64,000 nucleotides of DNA from Metabacillus fastidiosus NBRC 101226 (GCF_001591625.1 NZ_BCVG01000012.1:1-64000); one strand, 5' to 3'; shown: positions 8,694 to 18,672, numbered from the stretch's first letter. The notes: generated from the sequence alone by a model not told the origin. Numbers and translations: made by a program.

Positions 8694-8766
8694 GAAAATT
8701 TCATAAAGAGGAAAATATATTCATTACATAGATTCAACACATTATATCGAATACCTCCTTAACGAG

Positions 8767-8800
8767 AAAAGGTATGCAAATCAAGACATTTGTATACCTT
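8767..8800. terminator. Hairpin between short ORF and repeat D
   Basis: AAGGTATGCAAAT pairs with ATTTGTATACCTT (one wobble). Neither side has a strong T run, so it is a structure or weak bidirectional terminator. Confidence 0.35.
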
Positions 8801-8828
8801 ACTAATCTATTCAACTCATAAAAGACTG

Positions 8829-8850
8829 CATTTACTTATGATACAGTTCA
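8829..8850 (-). repeat. rlmH-end att-like repeat, copy D
   Basis: TTTACTTATGATACAGTTC differs from the rlmH 3' end at one position over 19 bases. The left arm CTGCA recalls CCTCA of the better copies; the right arm is not conserved. Confidence 0.7.
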
Positions 8851-8999
8851 TCTCTAGTATTATAGTAAAGTATATAATACCTATCGAATATTTAATCAAT
8901 ACTATTCCTTTTAAAATTTAGCTAAAATCCTATCTGAAAGAAGTAAACTAGGAGAAATTATTATAAAGTTTTTCAAAATTATTGTACAAGCGTATCCAA

Positions 9000-9419
9000 C
9001 CTGTTAAGATGGCAACGTCCTCCGCTTGATTTCCTACGACTAGGTCCCTACCGTGCAACCTAATGTTCCTTTGTGAAATAGTCAATCCTAACCCACTTCC
9101 TCCGGTTGAGCGATTTCTCGATACTTATCTACGAGTAGTGGTTCGAAAACACGTGGAAAATCTTCTGATGAGAAGCCCTCTCCTGTATCTTTTACCATAA
9201 AAACCACATTGTTACCGTCTTTATAGCATTGAATAAAAATTTTACCCAAGCAAGGTGTATATATTACAGCATTATCCAATAGGTTGTTCATGGCTCACTC
9301 CAATAAATGCATATCGTCAATAATAACGTAGTCATCCTCCAAATGATTCATGATGATAGAAATATTTTTCCTTACAAACGGCCAATTAAAAATTCCATGT
9401 TTCAAAGATATTTTCCCCA
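9000..9419 (-). pseudogene. Histidine kinase ATPase-domain fragment (stop plus frameshift)
   Basis: Minus-strand reading gives DDYVIIDDMHLLE, then a TGA at about 9293-9295, then AMNNLLDNAVIYTP (the N box) in the same frame. Next come VKDTGEGFSSEDFPRVFEP (the G1/F region) and LLVDKY. The frame then shifts by two, and RNRSTGGSGLGLTIS (G2 box) followed by LHGRDLVVGNQ continues to the end. So the HATPase_c domain of a sensor kinase is present with one nonsense and one frameshift lesion, and its N-terminal sensor and dimerisation regions are missing. It is a decayed remnant next to the DDAH-like gene. Confidence 0.8.
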
Positions 9420-9491
9420 TGTCTGTTAGTAAATAATAACGATATTTTAGGAAAAACTAACTTTAAAGAGAGAAAATAGGAGGATAAACAC

Positions 9492-10349
9492 ATGGAAGAG
9501 AACCCAAATATAAATAATAAGACTTTTTGCATGAGTGAATACGATGTATTAAAGCGAGTAATTCTTTGTCAGCCTCAATATATGACGATTCGCGAAGTGA
9601 TTAATGAAACACAGGAGCATTTTAAGAATGAAGGTATCCATATTGAACGTGCGCTCGAGCAGCACGCTGAATTTGTCAAAACGTTAAAGGATAATGACAT
9701 CGAAGTTATTTTATTGCCTTATCATAAAAAATATCCTGAACAGGTTTTTACAAGGGATATTGGTTTTACACTTGGGCAGACCATCTTTGTAGCTAAGATG
9801 GCAACAGATATTCGTGCTGGGGAAGAAAATATTTTAAAGCAATGGCTGGAGGACGAAGAAATCTCTTATTATAATTTAGCCGAGGAATTAATTGAAGGTG
9901 GAGATGTCGTGATTGACGGCACAACCATTTATGTAGGATTGAGCAATCGAACGGACCAAAAAGCTGCTGAACAATTACAGCGTCTTTTGAATCAATTCAA
10001 TGTTATTCCCATCTCATTTAAAGAAAAATATCTGCATTTGGATTGTGTATTTAATGTCGTTTCATCAGAGGTGGCCCTTATTTACTCAAATGCCTTAACA
10101 AAAAAAGATATCGACCTTTTTGCTTCACGCTATGATTTAATTGAAGTTTCGGAAGAAGAACAATTTCAATTGGGCACAAATGTATTAAGTATTGGTAACA
10201 AAAGGATATTAAGTTTACCTGTAAATAAGGAGGTAAACAAACAGCTTCGCAGCCGTGGCTTTAAAGTTATTGAAGTAGATATCACGGAAATTATTAAATC
10301 TGGTGGATCCTTCCGTTGTTGCACTCTTCCTATCTTACGAGAAACGTAA
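9492..10349 (+). CDS. DDAH / arginine deiminase-like amidinohydrolase (YkgA type)
   Basis: 285 residues of the amidinotransferase/dimethylargininase superfamily, five-bladed propeller enzymes acting on guanidino compounds through a Cys nucleophile. Visible catalytic motifs are FTRDIGF (86-92), EGGDV (135-139), LHLDC with His182, and the C-terminal GGSFRCCTLP with Cys276/277. The length fits DDAH-type hydrolases such as B. subtilis YkgA. The exact substrate (methylarginine, arginine or another guanidine) cannot be decided. ATG follows a strong AGGAGG site. It is monocistronic, between att-like repeats D and E. Confidence 0.85.
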   Translation: MEENPNINNKTFCMSEYDVLKRVILCQPQYMTIREVINETQEHFKNEGIHIERALEQHAEFVKTLKDNDIEVILLPYHKKYPEQVFTRDIGFTLGQTIFVAKMATDIRAGEENILKQWLEDEEISYYNLAEELIEGGDVVIDGTTIYVGLSNRTDQKAAEQLQRLLNQFNVIPISFKEKYLHLDCVFNVVSSEVALIYSNALTKKDIDLFASRYDLIEVSEEEQFQLGTNVLSIGNKRILSLPVNKEVNKQLRSRGFKVIEVDITEIIKSGGSFRCCTLPILRET

Positions 10350-10358
10350 AATAAGCAT

Positions 10359-10403
10359 ATAAACAGCCCCATCCTTAATCCTCTATAGGGTGAGGCTGTT
10401 TAT
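10359..10403 (+). terminator. Terminator of DDAH-like gene
   Basis: ATAAACAGCC(C)CATCC and its inverted copy ending GGCTGTTTAT form a long stem ten bases after the stop. The T run is short. Confidence 0.65.
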
Positions 10404-10454
10404 ATACTATGAGATATAAAATTCAACTTTTTACATACTAACCTAGGAGCATAT

Positions 10455-10508
10455 AAAACCTGCCTCTATTTATGATACAGTTCCCCGTAAGCAATCTAAA
10501 TGAGGTTT
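10455..10508 (-). repeat. rlmH-end att-like repeat, copy E with inverted arms
   Basis: The core CTATTTATGATACAGTTC is flanked by AAAACCTG on the left and CTAAATGAGGTTT on the right, so the outer arms are partly inverted to each other. It is the left boundary of the largest segment. Confidence 0.7.
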
Positions 10509-10605
10509 AAAATCTAATGCATCTCCTTTTATTAATACCCTTACTAGTAGCTTCTTTTCTTAGTCAATTGCTTTTTCAACTATCTCAGTGAAGTTCATCT
10601 ATTTC

Positions 10606-11667
10606 TCACTGTTTACCTTCCATCTCAGCTTCCCACTTGGCTATTTCATCTCGAACCCGGGGCGCTACCTCTGTTCCTAGCAGTTCAATAGCTCTCATCA
10701 CTTGGTCATGTGGCATCGTGCTTAACGGCACATACATCATGAAGCGCGTAATACCTACATTCTTGCGAAGATGAATGATCTTTTGGGCAACTGTATCTGG
10801 ATCACCAACATACAGTGCACCGTCAAAGCTGCGCGCGGCATCAAAGCTAGAACGATCATAATATGACCACCCCCGCTCCTTACCGATTTTATTCATGCCT
10901 GCTTGGGTAGAAGGAAAAAATGTATCTGCTGCAAGTTCCGTTTCATCTGCAATAAATCCTATTGAATGTGACCCAACTGTAAGCTGCGATACGTCATGAC
11001 CAGCGTGCGCTGCCGCTTTCTTGTAAATTTGCACGAGCGGTGCAAATTGTACCGGGTTACCACCAATTATCGCAAGCATCAGTGGTAGTCCCAGCAGACC
11101 TGCACGGATAGCAGAATCTGTATTTCCCCCACTGCCAATCCATATTGGCAAAGTATTTTGAACTGGCCGTGGATATACCCCCAAATTGTTAATCGCTGGC
11201 CGATGCCGACCATTCCATGTTACTTTTTCAGACTCCCGTATTTTCAGGAGCAATTCCAAATGTTCTTCAAATAGCTCATCATAGTCATTTAAATTATATC
11301 CAAATAACGGAAAAGACTCGATAAAAGAACCTCGACCCGCTATAATCTCTGCCCGTCCATTTGAAAGACCATCCAGTGTAGCAAAATCCTGAAAAACGCG
11401 AACTGGATCAGCTGAAGAAAGCACTGATACTGCACTAGTCAGCTTAATTCGTTTCGTTAGTGGTGCAGCCGCAGACAGTACAACTGCTGGTGAAGATGCC
11501 GCATAATCCTGCCGATGATGTTCACCTATTCCAAATACATCAAGTCCTATCTCATCGGCAAGGACAATTTCTTCTACCACTTCACGTAGTCGCTGTGCGT
11601 GACTTATCACTTCACCAGTGTGAATATCCGGCTTTGTTTCAACAAACGAAGTAATACCAATCTCCAC
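10606..11667 (-). CDS. LLM class flavin-dependent oxidoreductase
   Basis: 353 residues of the bacterial luciferase-like monooxygenase TIM-barrel family, which use reduced flavin from a separate reductase to oxidise diverse organic substrates. It shows GLDVFGIGEHHRQDYAASSP, TSAVSVLSSADPVRVFQ and ATLDGLSNGRAEIIAGRGSF, then LPIWIGSGG. It starts with GTG behind AAGGGGAGA. The next gene upstream on the same strand is an MFS exporter controlled by a TetR regulator, suggesting a detoxification module; the substrate is unknown. Confidence 0.88.
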   Translation of the reverse strand: MEIGITSFVETKPDIHTGEVISHAQRLREVVEEIVLADEIGLDVFGIGEHHRQDYAASSPAVVLSAAAPLTKRIKLTSAVSVLSSADPVRVFQDFATLDGLSNGRAEIIAGRGSFIESFPLFGYNLNDYDELFEEHLELLLKIRESEKVTWNGRHRPAINNLGVYPRPVQNTLPIWIGSGGNTDSAIRAGLLGLPLMLAIIGGNPVQFAPLVQIYKKAAAHAGHDVSQLTVGSHSIGFIADETELAADTFFPSTQAGMNKIGKERGWSYYDRSSFDAARSFDGALYVGDPDTVAQKIIHLRKNVGITRFMMYVPLSTMPHDQVMRAIELLGTEVAPRVRDEIAKWEAEMEGKQ

Positions 11668-11789
11668 AAGTAATCTCCCCTTTTCAAAATCCTCATGTTA
11701 TATATTTTCATTTCAAACTATTATTTGATTCTTTCGAACAAGTTTGTATGTAGTTTCAATTAATACTGTTGAATCTGCAAATCTGTCAT

Positions 11790-13082
11790 TCATAGGGTGC
11801 AAGATTTATTGTGATGAGCTACCGTTGCACGGCTCGTTATTGTCCAAAACAGAAGAGCTAAAGCACTAACAAAGGCACCAAGCAAGCATACTCCGCTCCA
11901 GCCATAGTGTGCATATGTATGGGTTGAAGTGATGGAACCGACAGCACTTCCGATGGAATAGAAAATCATGTACCCAGCAGTTAACCGACTGCGCTCCTCC
12001 TTACGTAATGTGAAGATCATACTTTGGTTAGTGACATGAACGGCCTGAACAGCCAAATCTAGAAGAACAATACCGATGACCAATGCAAACAGCGACTGTT
12101 GCATATAGCTGATTAGCAGCCATGATAATAATAGTAAGATCAAAGCTACCCCCGTCGTTCTCTGTCCGTAACCTTGATCAGCTAGTCTCCCTGCCCTTGC
12201 TGCAGCCAACGCTCCAATAACTCCTACGAGACCAAAAGCCCCAATTGCCGTGTGAGAAAGAGATAATGGCGGTGCACTAAGAGGCAGTACTAATGGCGTC
12301 CATAAAATACTGAAAGCAGTAAAAATTAGTAGAGCCAGAATAGCTCGGATTCGTAATAATCGTTCTTGTACGAGTAATATAAACACTGACTTAAGAAGCT
12401 GAGGATAGGAAAGTGTTTTTACCTTACATTCAACATTCGGCAGCACCCTGTATAATGCAAAAATCATAAGAAGCATCAATACAGTAGAAAACAAGTATAC
12501 AGAACGCCAACCCGCCAAATCCGTTAATATTCCTGAAATGGTTCGTGCAAGAAGTATGCCAATCACAACACCACTTGTTACGATGCCAACAACACGTCCT
12601 CGTTCTGCAGGTGCAGCCATTGTCGCCGCGAATGCTACAAGAGTCTGCGTCACAACGGCAAGCAATCCCACTAATCCCATACCTACGAATAGTACTGTGC
12701 TTGAAGAAGCAGTACCAACTACAACGAGAGATATCACCGACAATAGCATCTGACCGATAATGAGTCGGCGTTGGTTCAATAAATCTCCCAGTGGTACGAG
12801 TAGTAACAGTCCTATTGCATAAAAGATTTGAGTGATAGTAATGATAATGCCAATAATTGCATAATCAATACCGAACTCACTCGATATATTATCCAGTAGT
12901 GGTTGTGCGAAATAAACATTGGCAACAGACAACCCACAGGCAGCAGCAAACAATAATGTTACATAGTGAGACATAGATGAACTATGAACTAAATCCGTTG
13001 TGATCATTGAACTCTCTGACGAATTCGCCTCTAAGTCGTCATCGATTGCTATTTTTTCTTTAATCTCCTGCATTCTGTACAC
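11790..13082 (-). CDS. MFS transporter, drug-efflux type
   Basis: About 430 residues with twelve hydrophobic helices after a roughly 35-residue acidic N-terminal extension. Family marks are FAQPLLDNISSEFGI, GIIITITQIFYAIGLLLLVPLGDLLNQRR (the motif A region), and AAPAERGRVVG in helix 5 (proton-antiport type). It resembles the YgaY-like arabinose-efflux-permease group. The start is uncertain: GTG at 13082 or ATG at 13073. It diverges from a TetR regulator with two related palindromes in between, so it is probably repressed and drug-inducible. Confidence 0.87.
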   Translation of the reverse strand: MYRMQEIKEKIAIDDDLEANSSESSMITTDLVHSSSMSHYVTLLFAAACGLSVANVYFAQPLLDNISSEFGIDYAIIGIIITITQIFYAIGLLLLVPLGDLLNQRRLIIGQMLLSVISLVVVGTASSSTVLFVGMGLVGLLAVVTQTLVAFAATMAAPAERGRVVGIVTSGVVIGILLARTISGILTDLAGWRSVYLFSTVLMLLMIFALYRVLPNVECKVKTLSYPQLLKSVFILLVQERLLRIRAILALLIFTAFSILWTPLVLPLSAPPLSLSHTAIGAFGLVGVIGALAAARAGRLADQGYGQRTTGVALILLLLSWLLISYMQQSLFALVIGIVLLDLAVQAVHVTNQSMIFTLRKEERSRLTAGYMIFYSIGSAVGSITSTHTYAHYGWSGVCLLGAFVSALALLFWTITSRATVAHHNKSCTL

Positions 13083-13121
13083 ACCCTATCTACATTATTT
13101 TTGAAGACCTAAATTATATCA

Positions 13122-13133
13122 TACCGATCGGTA
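13122..13133. promoter_or_regulatory. Putative TetR operator 1
   Basis: A perfect 12-bp palindrome TACCGATCGGTA, about 40 bases upstream of the MFS start. Confidence 0.6.
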
Positions 13134-13287
13134 CGTTATAATTTCTAATAAATATAACTTATAGAAATTATTAATGTCAATAAAAATATTGGATTTAATT
13201 AGCTATAAATCAATATCCAATCTTTCTTTATTAAGATGATTCAACCTAAATTTGACAATAACAAAGACTAATAATATAATTATTATA

Positions 13288-13299
13288 TACTGAACGGTA
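13288..13299. promoter_or_regulatory. Putative TetR operator 2
   Basis: TACTGAACGGTA matches operator 1 at 10 of 12 positions. It lies about 70 bases upstream of the TetR gene, suggesting autoregulation. Confidence 0.5.
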
Positions 13300-13367
13300 C
13301 ATAATATCGGTAGTTGGCAGTTACATATGATTTAAGAAAAAATGAAGAGTAACGAGAGGGATTGATT

Positions 13368-13949
13368 ATGGGACGAACTCGCGAATTTGACGAAGAAAAA
13401 GCATTAGATGCAGCTATGCAACTCTTTTGGGAGAAAGGATATGAAGCTACGTCATTAAGTGATTTAACTTCTAGAATGGGAATTCAACGACCTAGTATAT
13501 ACTCAGCTTTCGGAGGAAAAAAAGAATTGTTCGAAGCTGCGTTACGCAAATACATGATGTCTCGTGCCTCTCATGTCCGAACCAAACTTCAAAATAGTCC
13601 ATCTGTAAAAGATGCATTTCGCACTTTTTTTGAAGATGTAGTTGCCGAGGAATATGGAGAAGGTTGCAGTCGAGGATGCTTTTGTATCAACACAATGGTC
13701 GAACTTGCCCCTCATGATGAGAAATTTGAAATTCTTACAAGGGAACATCAAATGTACCTATCTGTCATATTTCAAGAAACCATTGAACGAGGTATACAAT
13801 CTGGTGAGCTCGAGATCGAGGGAAACGCGAAGGCTTTATCACAGGCGCTAATCGTATCGTTAATTGGACTAACTGTAATAATAAAATCTCGTCCAGAGCG
13901 ATCATTTGTTGATAATACAATAGACGTGATACTTACATCGCTTAAGTAA
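13368..13949 (+). CDS. TetR/AcrR family transcriptional regulator
   Basis: A 193-residue repressor. The N-terminal TetR helix-turn-helix spans about residues 10-55 (ALDAAMQLFWEKGYEATSLS, then MGIQRPSIYSAFGGKKELFE). The C-terminal domain includes GCFCINTMVELAPHD, as in the YxaF/AcrR-like subgroup. The frame opens at TTG 13362, but ATG 13368 follows GAGAGGG and gives the usual start MGRTREFD. It is divergent to the MFS pump and shares its intergenic palindromes, so it is the likely local repressor. Confidence 0.88.
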   Translation: MGRTREFDEEKALDAAMQLFWEKGYEATSLSDLTSRMGIQRPSIYSAFGGKKELFEAALRKYMMSRASHVRTKLQNSPSVKDAFRTFFEDVVAEEYGEGCSRGCFCINTMVELAPHDEKFEILTREHQMYLSVIFQETIERGIQSGELEIEGNAKALSQALIVSLIGLTVIIKSRPERSFVDNTIDVILTSLK

Positions 13950-13959
13950 TTCAGAATGA

Positions 13960-14376
13960 GTTCAATTTTAGCGAATGGGCATCGCCTTTTCTCTCATTGA
14001 TGTCTATGATTGCTCCATTATTGATTATCATATTGGTCTACACTTTATTAGCTATGGCGCCGAGCAGATTGTGAAGCTTTAAAAGCAGAACACGAACGGG
14101 TTCCACCGAGAATACCAAATATGAATGCCCCTATTGAATCGTTTCATCGATTACTAAAGTTGAATGTTTAAGACGTTTTATTTTCACCTCATACGAGGAT
14201 ACGTACCGAGAGGTAGCTAAGTACATGGATTTTTATAATCATCGAAGAATCCATTCCAGTATTTTAGATTTACCTCCAAATGAATTCTATCAACGGGTTC
14301 AAACAGAAGATTTAGTAATAAAAGAAGGGAAGCACTTTAACTTCCCCTCTTGTAACGCCCAAAGAAATAGTTTTTA
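13960..14376 (+). pseudogene. IS3-family transposase remnant (C-terminal part)
   Basis: Fragments of a DDE integrase-core transposase can be read across frames. First comes IDVYDCSIIDYHIGL, a gap, then PNMNAPIESFHRLLK (the catalytic Glu region). After a frameshift follow FIFTSYEDTYREVAKYMDFY and NHRRIHSSILDLPPNEFYQ to a stop near 14376. The order matches the C-terminal half of IS3/IS150-type OrfB. The N-terminal half and OrfA are missing. It lies just after the TetR gene and shows that this segment has had IS activity. Confidence 0.8.
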
Positions 14377-14438
14377 AAAAATTATATCAGATGTTTTTTT
14401 ATAAATAATATTTATTATTAAAAACTCATGATACTTCT

Positions 14439-15257
14439 TTACTCTTTTATTGGACCACAGTATTCAAAATAATTTTTTGCTGTTTCCCAAAGTCCTACTT
14501 TATATAGATTTGGTAAAGAAGATTGAAGCAGCTTCCAAAAGACAATTGTCATAACTTCAGCAGTTGGATTTAATCCGTTAAATTCTTCTGTATCTAAATT
14601 AAGATGTTTATGATCAAATTTTTCAATGATTACCTCATCAACTATTCTGTCCAGTTCCGCTAAATTTATGACCATTCCTGTTACAGGGTCAATTTCTCCC
14701 TCTACCGTTACTTCAAGAACGTAATTATGACCATGTCCATTAGGATTATTACATTTCCCAAAAATCTTTATATTTTCTTCATCAGATAATTGATCACTAT
14801 GTAATCTATGTGCTGCTGAAAAATGATATTTCCTCGTTAATTGTATCATTGACCTTTCCCCCTTTTGAGAGAGTAAAAATGGATTCTCATGCAATATAAT
14901 TTTATGAAGTTCACAATCATCGAACTTATCCTTTAAAGCATTCCATAAGTACGCTACAATATTTTCTGTCGTTGGAATATGCTCTTTAAAAAAAGAATGT
15001 TCCCGATTTAAGAATTTCCCGTCTAATTCCTTTAAAACAACATCCTTAACTGCTTTATCGACATCTGTAATATTAACGACGATTCCAGATTTAGGATTAA
15101 GATTTCCTTTTACTGTAACCTCTAATATATAATCATGACCATGACCATTAGGATTACTGCATAAACCAAATACTTCTCTATTTTTCTCTTTATCCCAAGC
15201 TGCCACCTCATAACTATGTGCCGCTGAAAACTCTACTTTTCTTGTTAATAAAACCAA
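14439..15257 (-). CDS. Tandem-domain 6-pyruvoyl/6-carboxytetrahydropterin synthase-like protein
   Basis: 272 residues made of two consecutive PTPS/QueD domains of about 130 residues. QueD makes 6-carboxytetrahydropterin for queuosine. Each domain has the metal-binding pattern FSAAH and NPNGHGH with a preceding Cys (GLCSNPNGHGH; GKCNNPNGHGH). Domain 2 also has FDHKHLN with the catalytic Asp-His pair, whereas domain 1 has LDGKFLN and lacks the His. The linker DNA contains AAGGGGGAAAGG directly before an in-frame ATG at domain 2, a relic ribosome binding site, so this looks like a fusion of tandem copies. The start is TTG behind GGAAGGTGAG. No queC/queE neighbours are present. Confidence 0.85.
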   Translation of the reverse strand: MVLLTRKVEFSAAHSYEVAAWDKEKNREVFGLCSNPNGHGHDYILEVTVKGNLNPKSGIVVNITDVDKAVKDVVLKELDGKFLNREHSFFKEHIPTTENIVAYLWNALKDKFDDCELHKIILHENPFLLSQKGERSMIQLTRKYHFSAAHRLHSDQLSDEENIKIFGKCNNPNGHGHNYVLEVTVEGEIDPVTGMVINLAELDRIVDEVIIEKFDHKHLNLDTEEFNGLNPTAEVMTIVFWKLLQSSLPNLYKVGLWETAKNYFEYCGPIKE

Positions 15258-15385
15258 GGTCTCTCACCTTCCTAACTCAATCTATTGGTATAGAAATACG
15301 AATTCCTCCTCCCTATTATTAGGCTGTGTCCTTCATTGGACGAAGGAAGAGAAATCCTTTTGAGAAAATCTTAAATTTCAAATCT

Positions 15386-17938
15386 TTATAATGAAGACCA
15401 CTTACTGACTTTCATGAGTGCAGTTTCCTGAAGCTGCTTGAATGTCCTGTTGAACTCTTCAACAGATAAAGGTTTGCTGAATAAATATCCCTGTACTTCA
15501 TTGCATTTTTGCTGTTGAAGGAATTTAAGCTGATTATCTGTTTCGACTCCTTCAGCAATAATATTAACCTTTAAATTATGAGCCATAGCAATAATCGTAT
15601 TAATAATTTTAGTATCCTCAGAATCTATTTCTATGTCTCTAACAAATGATTGATCAATCTTTAAACTATGGAACGGAAACCTTTTAAGATAGCTTAGTGA
15701 GGAATATCCTGTTCCAAAATCATCAATAGCAATTTTGACACCCAGATCCTTCAATGCATGCAACTTATCAATCACATAGTCCTCATTATACATCGCAATA
15801 CTTTCTGTAATTTCTAACTCTAAATATTGCGGATCAAGGCCGGTATCATTTAATACTTCACGAACAGCTTCCACTAAGTTAGCTTGTTGAAACTGACGTG
15901 GAGAAAGGTTAATAGATATACTCAATTGAGATAATCCGGACTTCTGCCATTCCAAATTTTGTTTACAGGCTGTACGTAGAACCCATTCTCCAATTGAAAC
16001 AATTAATCCAGTTTCCTCCGCTAACGGAATAAATTCTGATGGAGAAATCGGTCCTAATTGCGGATGAAACCATCGAATTAAGGCTTCATTTCCTGTAATC
16101 ATACCCATATTAAGATCAACTTTAGGCTGATAGAATAAAGTGAATTCATTACGCTCCAGTGCCTGACGCATACCTTTTTCTAAAACAGCCCGTCTCTGAA
16201 TAGCATCATTCATATCAGGTGTATAGAACTGGTGATTATTCCTTCCTTGTTCTTTTGCACGGTACATAGCCATATCAGCGTTATTAATGACATTGTCAAT
16301 CTTGTCACTATCAATCGGATACATGCTTATTCCTATGCTTGAAGTCATAAAAAGCTCATTTCCTTCGTAAAAAAAGGGCTTTTCCAACTCTTTCAGGATC
16401 ATTTTTGCTATATCATCTGCTTTCTCCCTGCTGCTGTTAGGTAAAAGCAAAATGAATTCATCTCCCCCGATTCGTGACATGATTTCTCCTTCTTCGAGAA
16501 GAGGTAAAATGCGATTCGTGACAGCCTTTAAAATATAATCACCTGCGGAGTGTCCAAGCATGTCATTGATAAATTTAAAGCGATCCAAATCAAGAAATAA
16601 GAATGCCATTGTTTTTTCCTCATTTGACTCAGCTAGCTCTAATGCAGTTTTATGAAAAAAACGCAAATTAGAAAGTCCGGTTAGAAAATCATAATAGGCA
16701 TGATATTGGATTTCTTCATTCTTTTTCTTCAGTTCATCTGTATAATTTAATAGATTCGATGACATGATGTTGACCTGATTAGAAAGCAAACCCAATTCAT
16801 CACGTCGCTTAATAAATACCTGTGCCCCAAAATTCCCTTTTGCAATTTTATTTACTTCTAATAGAATTTGATTGATCGGTCTAACAATATATCGGGCTAA
16901 AAGATTACTGATAATAAGAACAAATACTAAAACCACAATAGAAATAACCAGATTGTTTAGCAGCTGCTTGTTTAATACATCTTGAATCACCTTATAATCA
17001 GTCACAATTCCAATGACATATGGGTTTTCGGATTGAACGGGTATAAAACTTTTAAACACCTTTTTATCAGAAATAGTACTTTGAAAACTAACTAATTTAC
17101 CCGTTTTCATAGCCTTTCTGACAGCCGAAACATCAGCTTTTTGATCTTGATATCTATGCTTTCCGAATTGAATAGCTTCGTTTTTTAGTTCAATCACTTT
17201 TGTGCCATTCCACTCTGTATAAACAGGCGGTAAACCAAATGTCTTCGGATTAAATCCAGTTATACTTAACAAATTTTCATTATTGCTTACACTTTTCTTC
17301 GCAATTGCATTCGGACCAATCTCATCCTCTACATCCATAATCTGATTATCTCTCATATAAGGACTGATAATATAATTCGTTGTACCATCATAATAATAGC
17401 CCCATTTATCAACATGATCCGGGTTGGATGCTGAAACATTAATGGGACCTGACCAATAGTTTGGCAGCTTTTGTCCTTCAGGAATCGTAACATTGTGATC
17501 AGTAAATAACTGCTGAAATGCAGTATACCAATAACCCCAGTCCTTCATACTTAAGTTTCTTTCATGTGGATCCGAAGATTTCACTCCTCTAATATCATCC
17601 TTTTCCCTTACCATCAGGGTAATATGAGAGACACCTAGCTTTTGGCTAAGTTCCATAAGTTGTTCATTCGTCACATTATTAATATTCGGATCCAGCTCAT
17701 CTTTTGCTGCAATAGCTGCAATCCGAAGCTTTTCTCCTATTTGATTTTCTAAAGCGTCTACTCCATATTCTGAATGTTTAATAGCTATACTAATTTCCTT
17801 GGCCAAGAGTTCCATCTGTTTTTCCTGATCTTTTATTAATAAATCTCTCGTATAGTAATAGGATAAAGTATTATTAAAAATTAAGATGAGCGTCACAATA
17901 ATAGAAAATATAAGGGCTAGTTTCTTCTTTAAAGACAA
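15386..17938 (-). CDS. Membrane-bound GGDEF-EAL cyclic-di-GMP enzyme
   Basis: 850 residues. A first membrane helix (about 7-28) is followed by a roughly 295-residue extracytoplasmic sensor, a second helix (about 328-348), HAMP, then GGDEF and EAL domains. The cyclase motif GGDEF (491-495) is intact. No RxxD inhibitory site is seen before it. The phosphodiesterase has EAL (618-620), DDFGTGYSS and KIDQSF, so both activities look possible. It makes or breaks cyclic di-GMP in response to an external signal. The start is TTG behind GGGGGGAG. It follows the methyltransferase and SDR genes on the same strand with a 53-base gap. Confidence 0.9.
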   Translation of the reverse strand: MSLKKKLALIFSIIVTLILIFNNTLSYYYTRDLLIKDQEKQMELLAKEISIAIKHSEYGVDALENQIGEKLRIAAIAAKDELDPNINNVTNEQLMELSQKLGVSHITLMVREKDDIRGVKSSDPHERNLSMKDWGYWYTAFQQLFTDHNVTIPEGQKLPNYWSGPINVSASNPDHVDKWGYYYDGTTNYIISPYMRDNQIMDVEDEIGPNAIAKKSVSNNENLLSITGFNPKTFGLPPVYTEWNGTKVIELKNEAIQFGKHRYQDQKADVSAVRKAMKTGKLVSFQSTISDKKVFKSFIPVQSENPYVIGIVTDYKVIQDVLNKQLLNNLVISIVVLVFVLIISNLLARYIVRPINQILLEVNKIAKGNFGAQVFIKRRDELGLLSNQVNIMSSNLLNYTDELKKKNEEIQYHAYYDFLTGLSNLRFFHKTALELAESNEEKTMAFLFLDLDRFKFINDMLGHSAGDYILKAVTNRILPLLEEGEIMSRIGGDEFILLLPNSSREKADDIAKMILKELEKPFFYEGNELFMTSSIGISMYPIDSDKIDNVINNADMAMYRAKEQGRNNHQFYTPDMNDAIQRRAVLEKGMRQALERNEFTLFYQPKVDLNMGMITGNEALIRWFHPQLGPISPSEFIPLAEETGLIVSIGEWVLRTACKQNLEWQKSGLSQLSISINLSPRQFQQANLVEAVREVLNDTGLDPQYLELEITESIAMYNEDYVIDKLHALKDLGVKIAIDDFGTGYSSLSYLKRFPFHSLKIDQSFVRDIEIDSEDTKIINTIIAMAHNLKVNIIAEGVETDNQLKFLQQQKCNEVQGYLFSKPLSVEEFNRTFKQLQETALMKVSKWSSL

Positions 17939-17991
17939 AAAAATCTCCCCCCAATGTATGCATCTAAGAAGTTTTAATGATCATTCGTAAA

Positions 17992-18672
17992 TTACAACAC
18001 ACCTTTTGGCGGAGTCAATGTAATTTCATCCATTCGAACGTGAAGAGGAGTCATAGCAACAAATGAAACGACACGTGCTACATCATGAACATCCAGCATA
18101 TCTCTAGGAGAGAACTCTTCAACATCTTTCCAAATATCTGTATAGGTCGCACCTAGTTGAATATTAGTAGTAAAAATACGATGTTGATACCATTCTTCTG
18201 CTAAAACATTTCCCAAACCATTCACTGCTTGTTTTGAGGCTGTATAGACGGATTGGGTAGGAAGACTTCTTTTAGTCATAATTGAACTAATATTCACAAT
18301 ACGTCCCCCTCTCTCTTTCAATAACGGAAAAGCATTTTGAATGCAATGGAACGTGCCGAAGACGTTTGTTTGAAATATCTCTTCCCATTCTTTAGCGTTG
18401 AACTCTTCAAACGCTTTAAAATAGCCAATTCCGGCATTGTTCACGATTACATCTATAGCCTCATGCTTTTCACTAATGAGTTTAAAAGTATCCCGTACTT
18501 CTTTTTCATCCATCATATTCATCTGTAAGGGAAACAAATTTTCCACAGGGATATCTACATTCTTTTCCCTGGTTGTGGCATAGGTAATAAATCCCTTGTC
18601 CACAAGATCGAGACTAATGGCCTTGCCGATCCCTCTTAACCCCCCTATAACAACAGCTACTTTATTTTCCAT
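17992..18672 (-). CDS. Short-chain dehydrogenase/reductase
   Basis: A 226-residue classical SDR. The NAD(P)-binding motif is GGLRGIGKAIS (the usual TGxxxGIG with Gly for Thr), followed by VNNAGIGYF and the catalytic set Ser (NISSIM), YTASK (Tyr and Lys). Substrate is unknown. The frame extends to 18720, but ATG 18672 follows AAAGGAAG and starts at MENKVAVV. It overlaps the end of the methyltransferase gene by 11 bases, indicating translational coupling. The pairing has no obvious metabolic logic. Confidence 0.88.
   Translation of the reverse strand: MENKVAVVIGGLRGIGKAISLDLVDKGFITYATTREKNVDIPVENLFPLQMNMMDEKEVRDTFKLISEKHEAIDVIVNNAGIGYFKAFEEFNAKEWEEIFQTNVFGTFHCIQNAFPLLKERGGRIVNISSIMTKRSLPTQSVYTASKQAVNGLGNVLAEEWYQHRIFTTNIQLGATYTDIWKDVEEFSPRDMLDVHDVARVVSFVAMTPLHVRMDEITLTPPKGVL

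Noticed and set aside
14421-14440. AAAACTCATGATACTTC before the QueD-like gene as an att-like copy
   Set aside because: Shares ATGATAC and part of the left arm, but the GGTTC part and right arm are absent. It would split the large segment, which is attractive but not supported.
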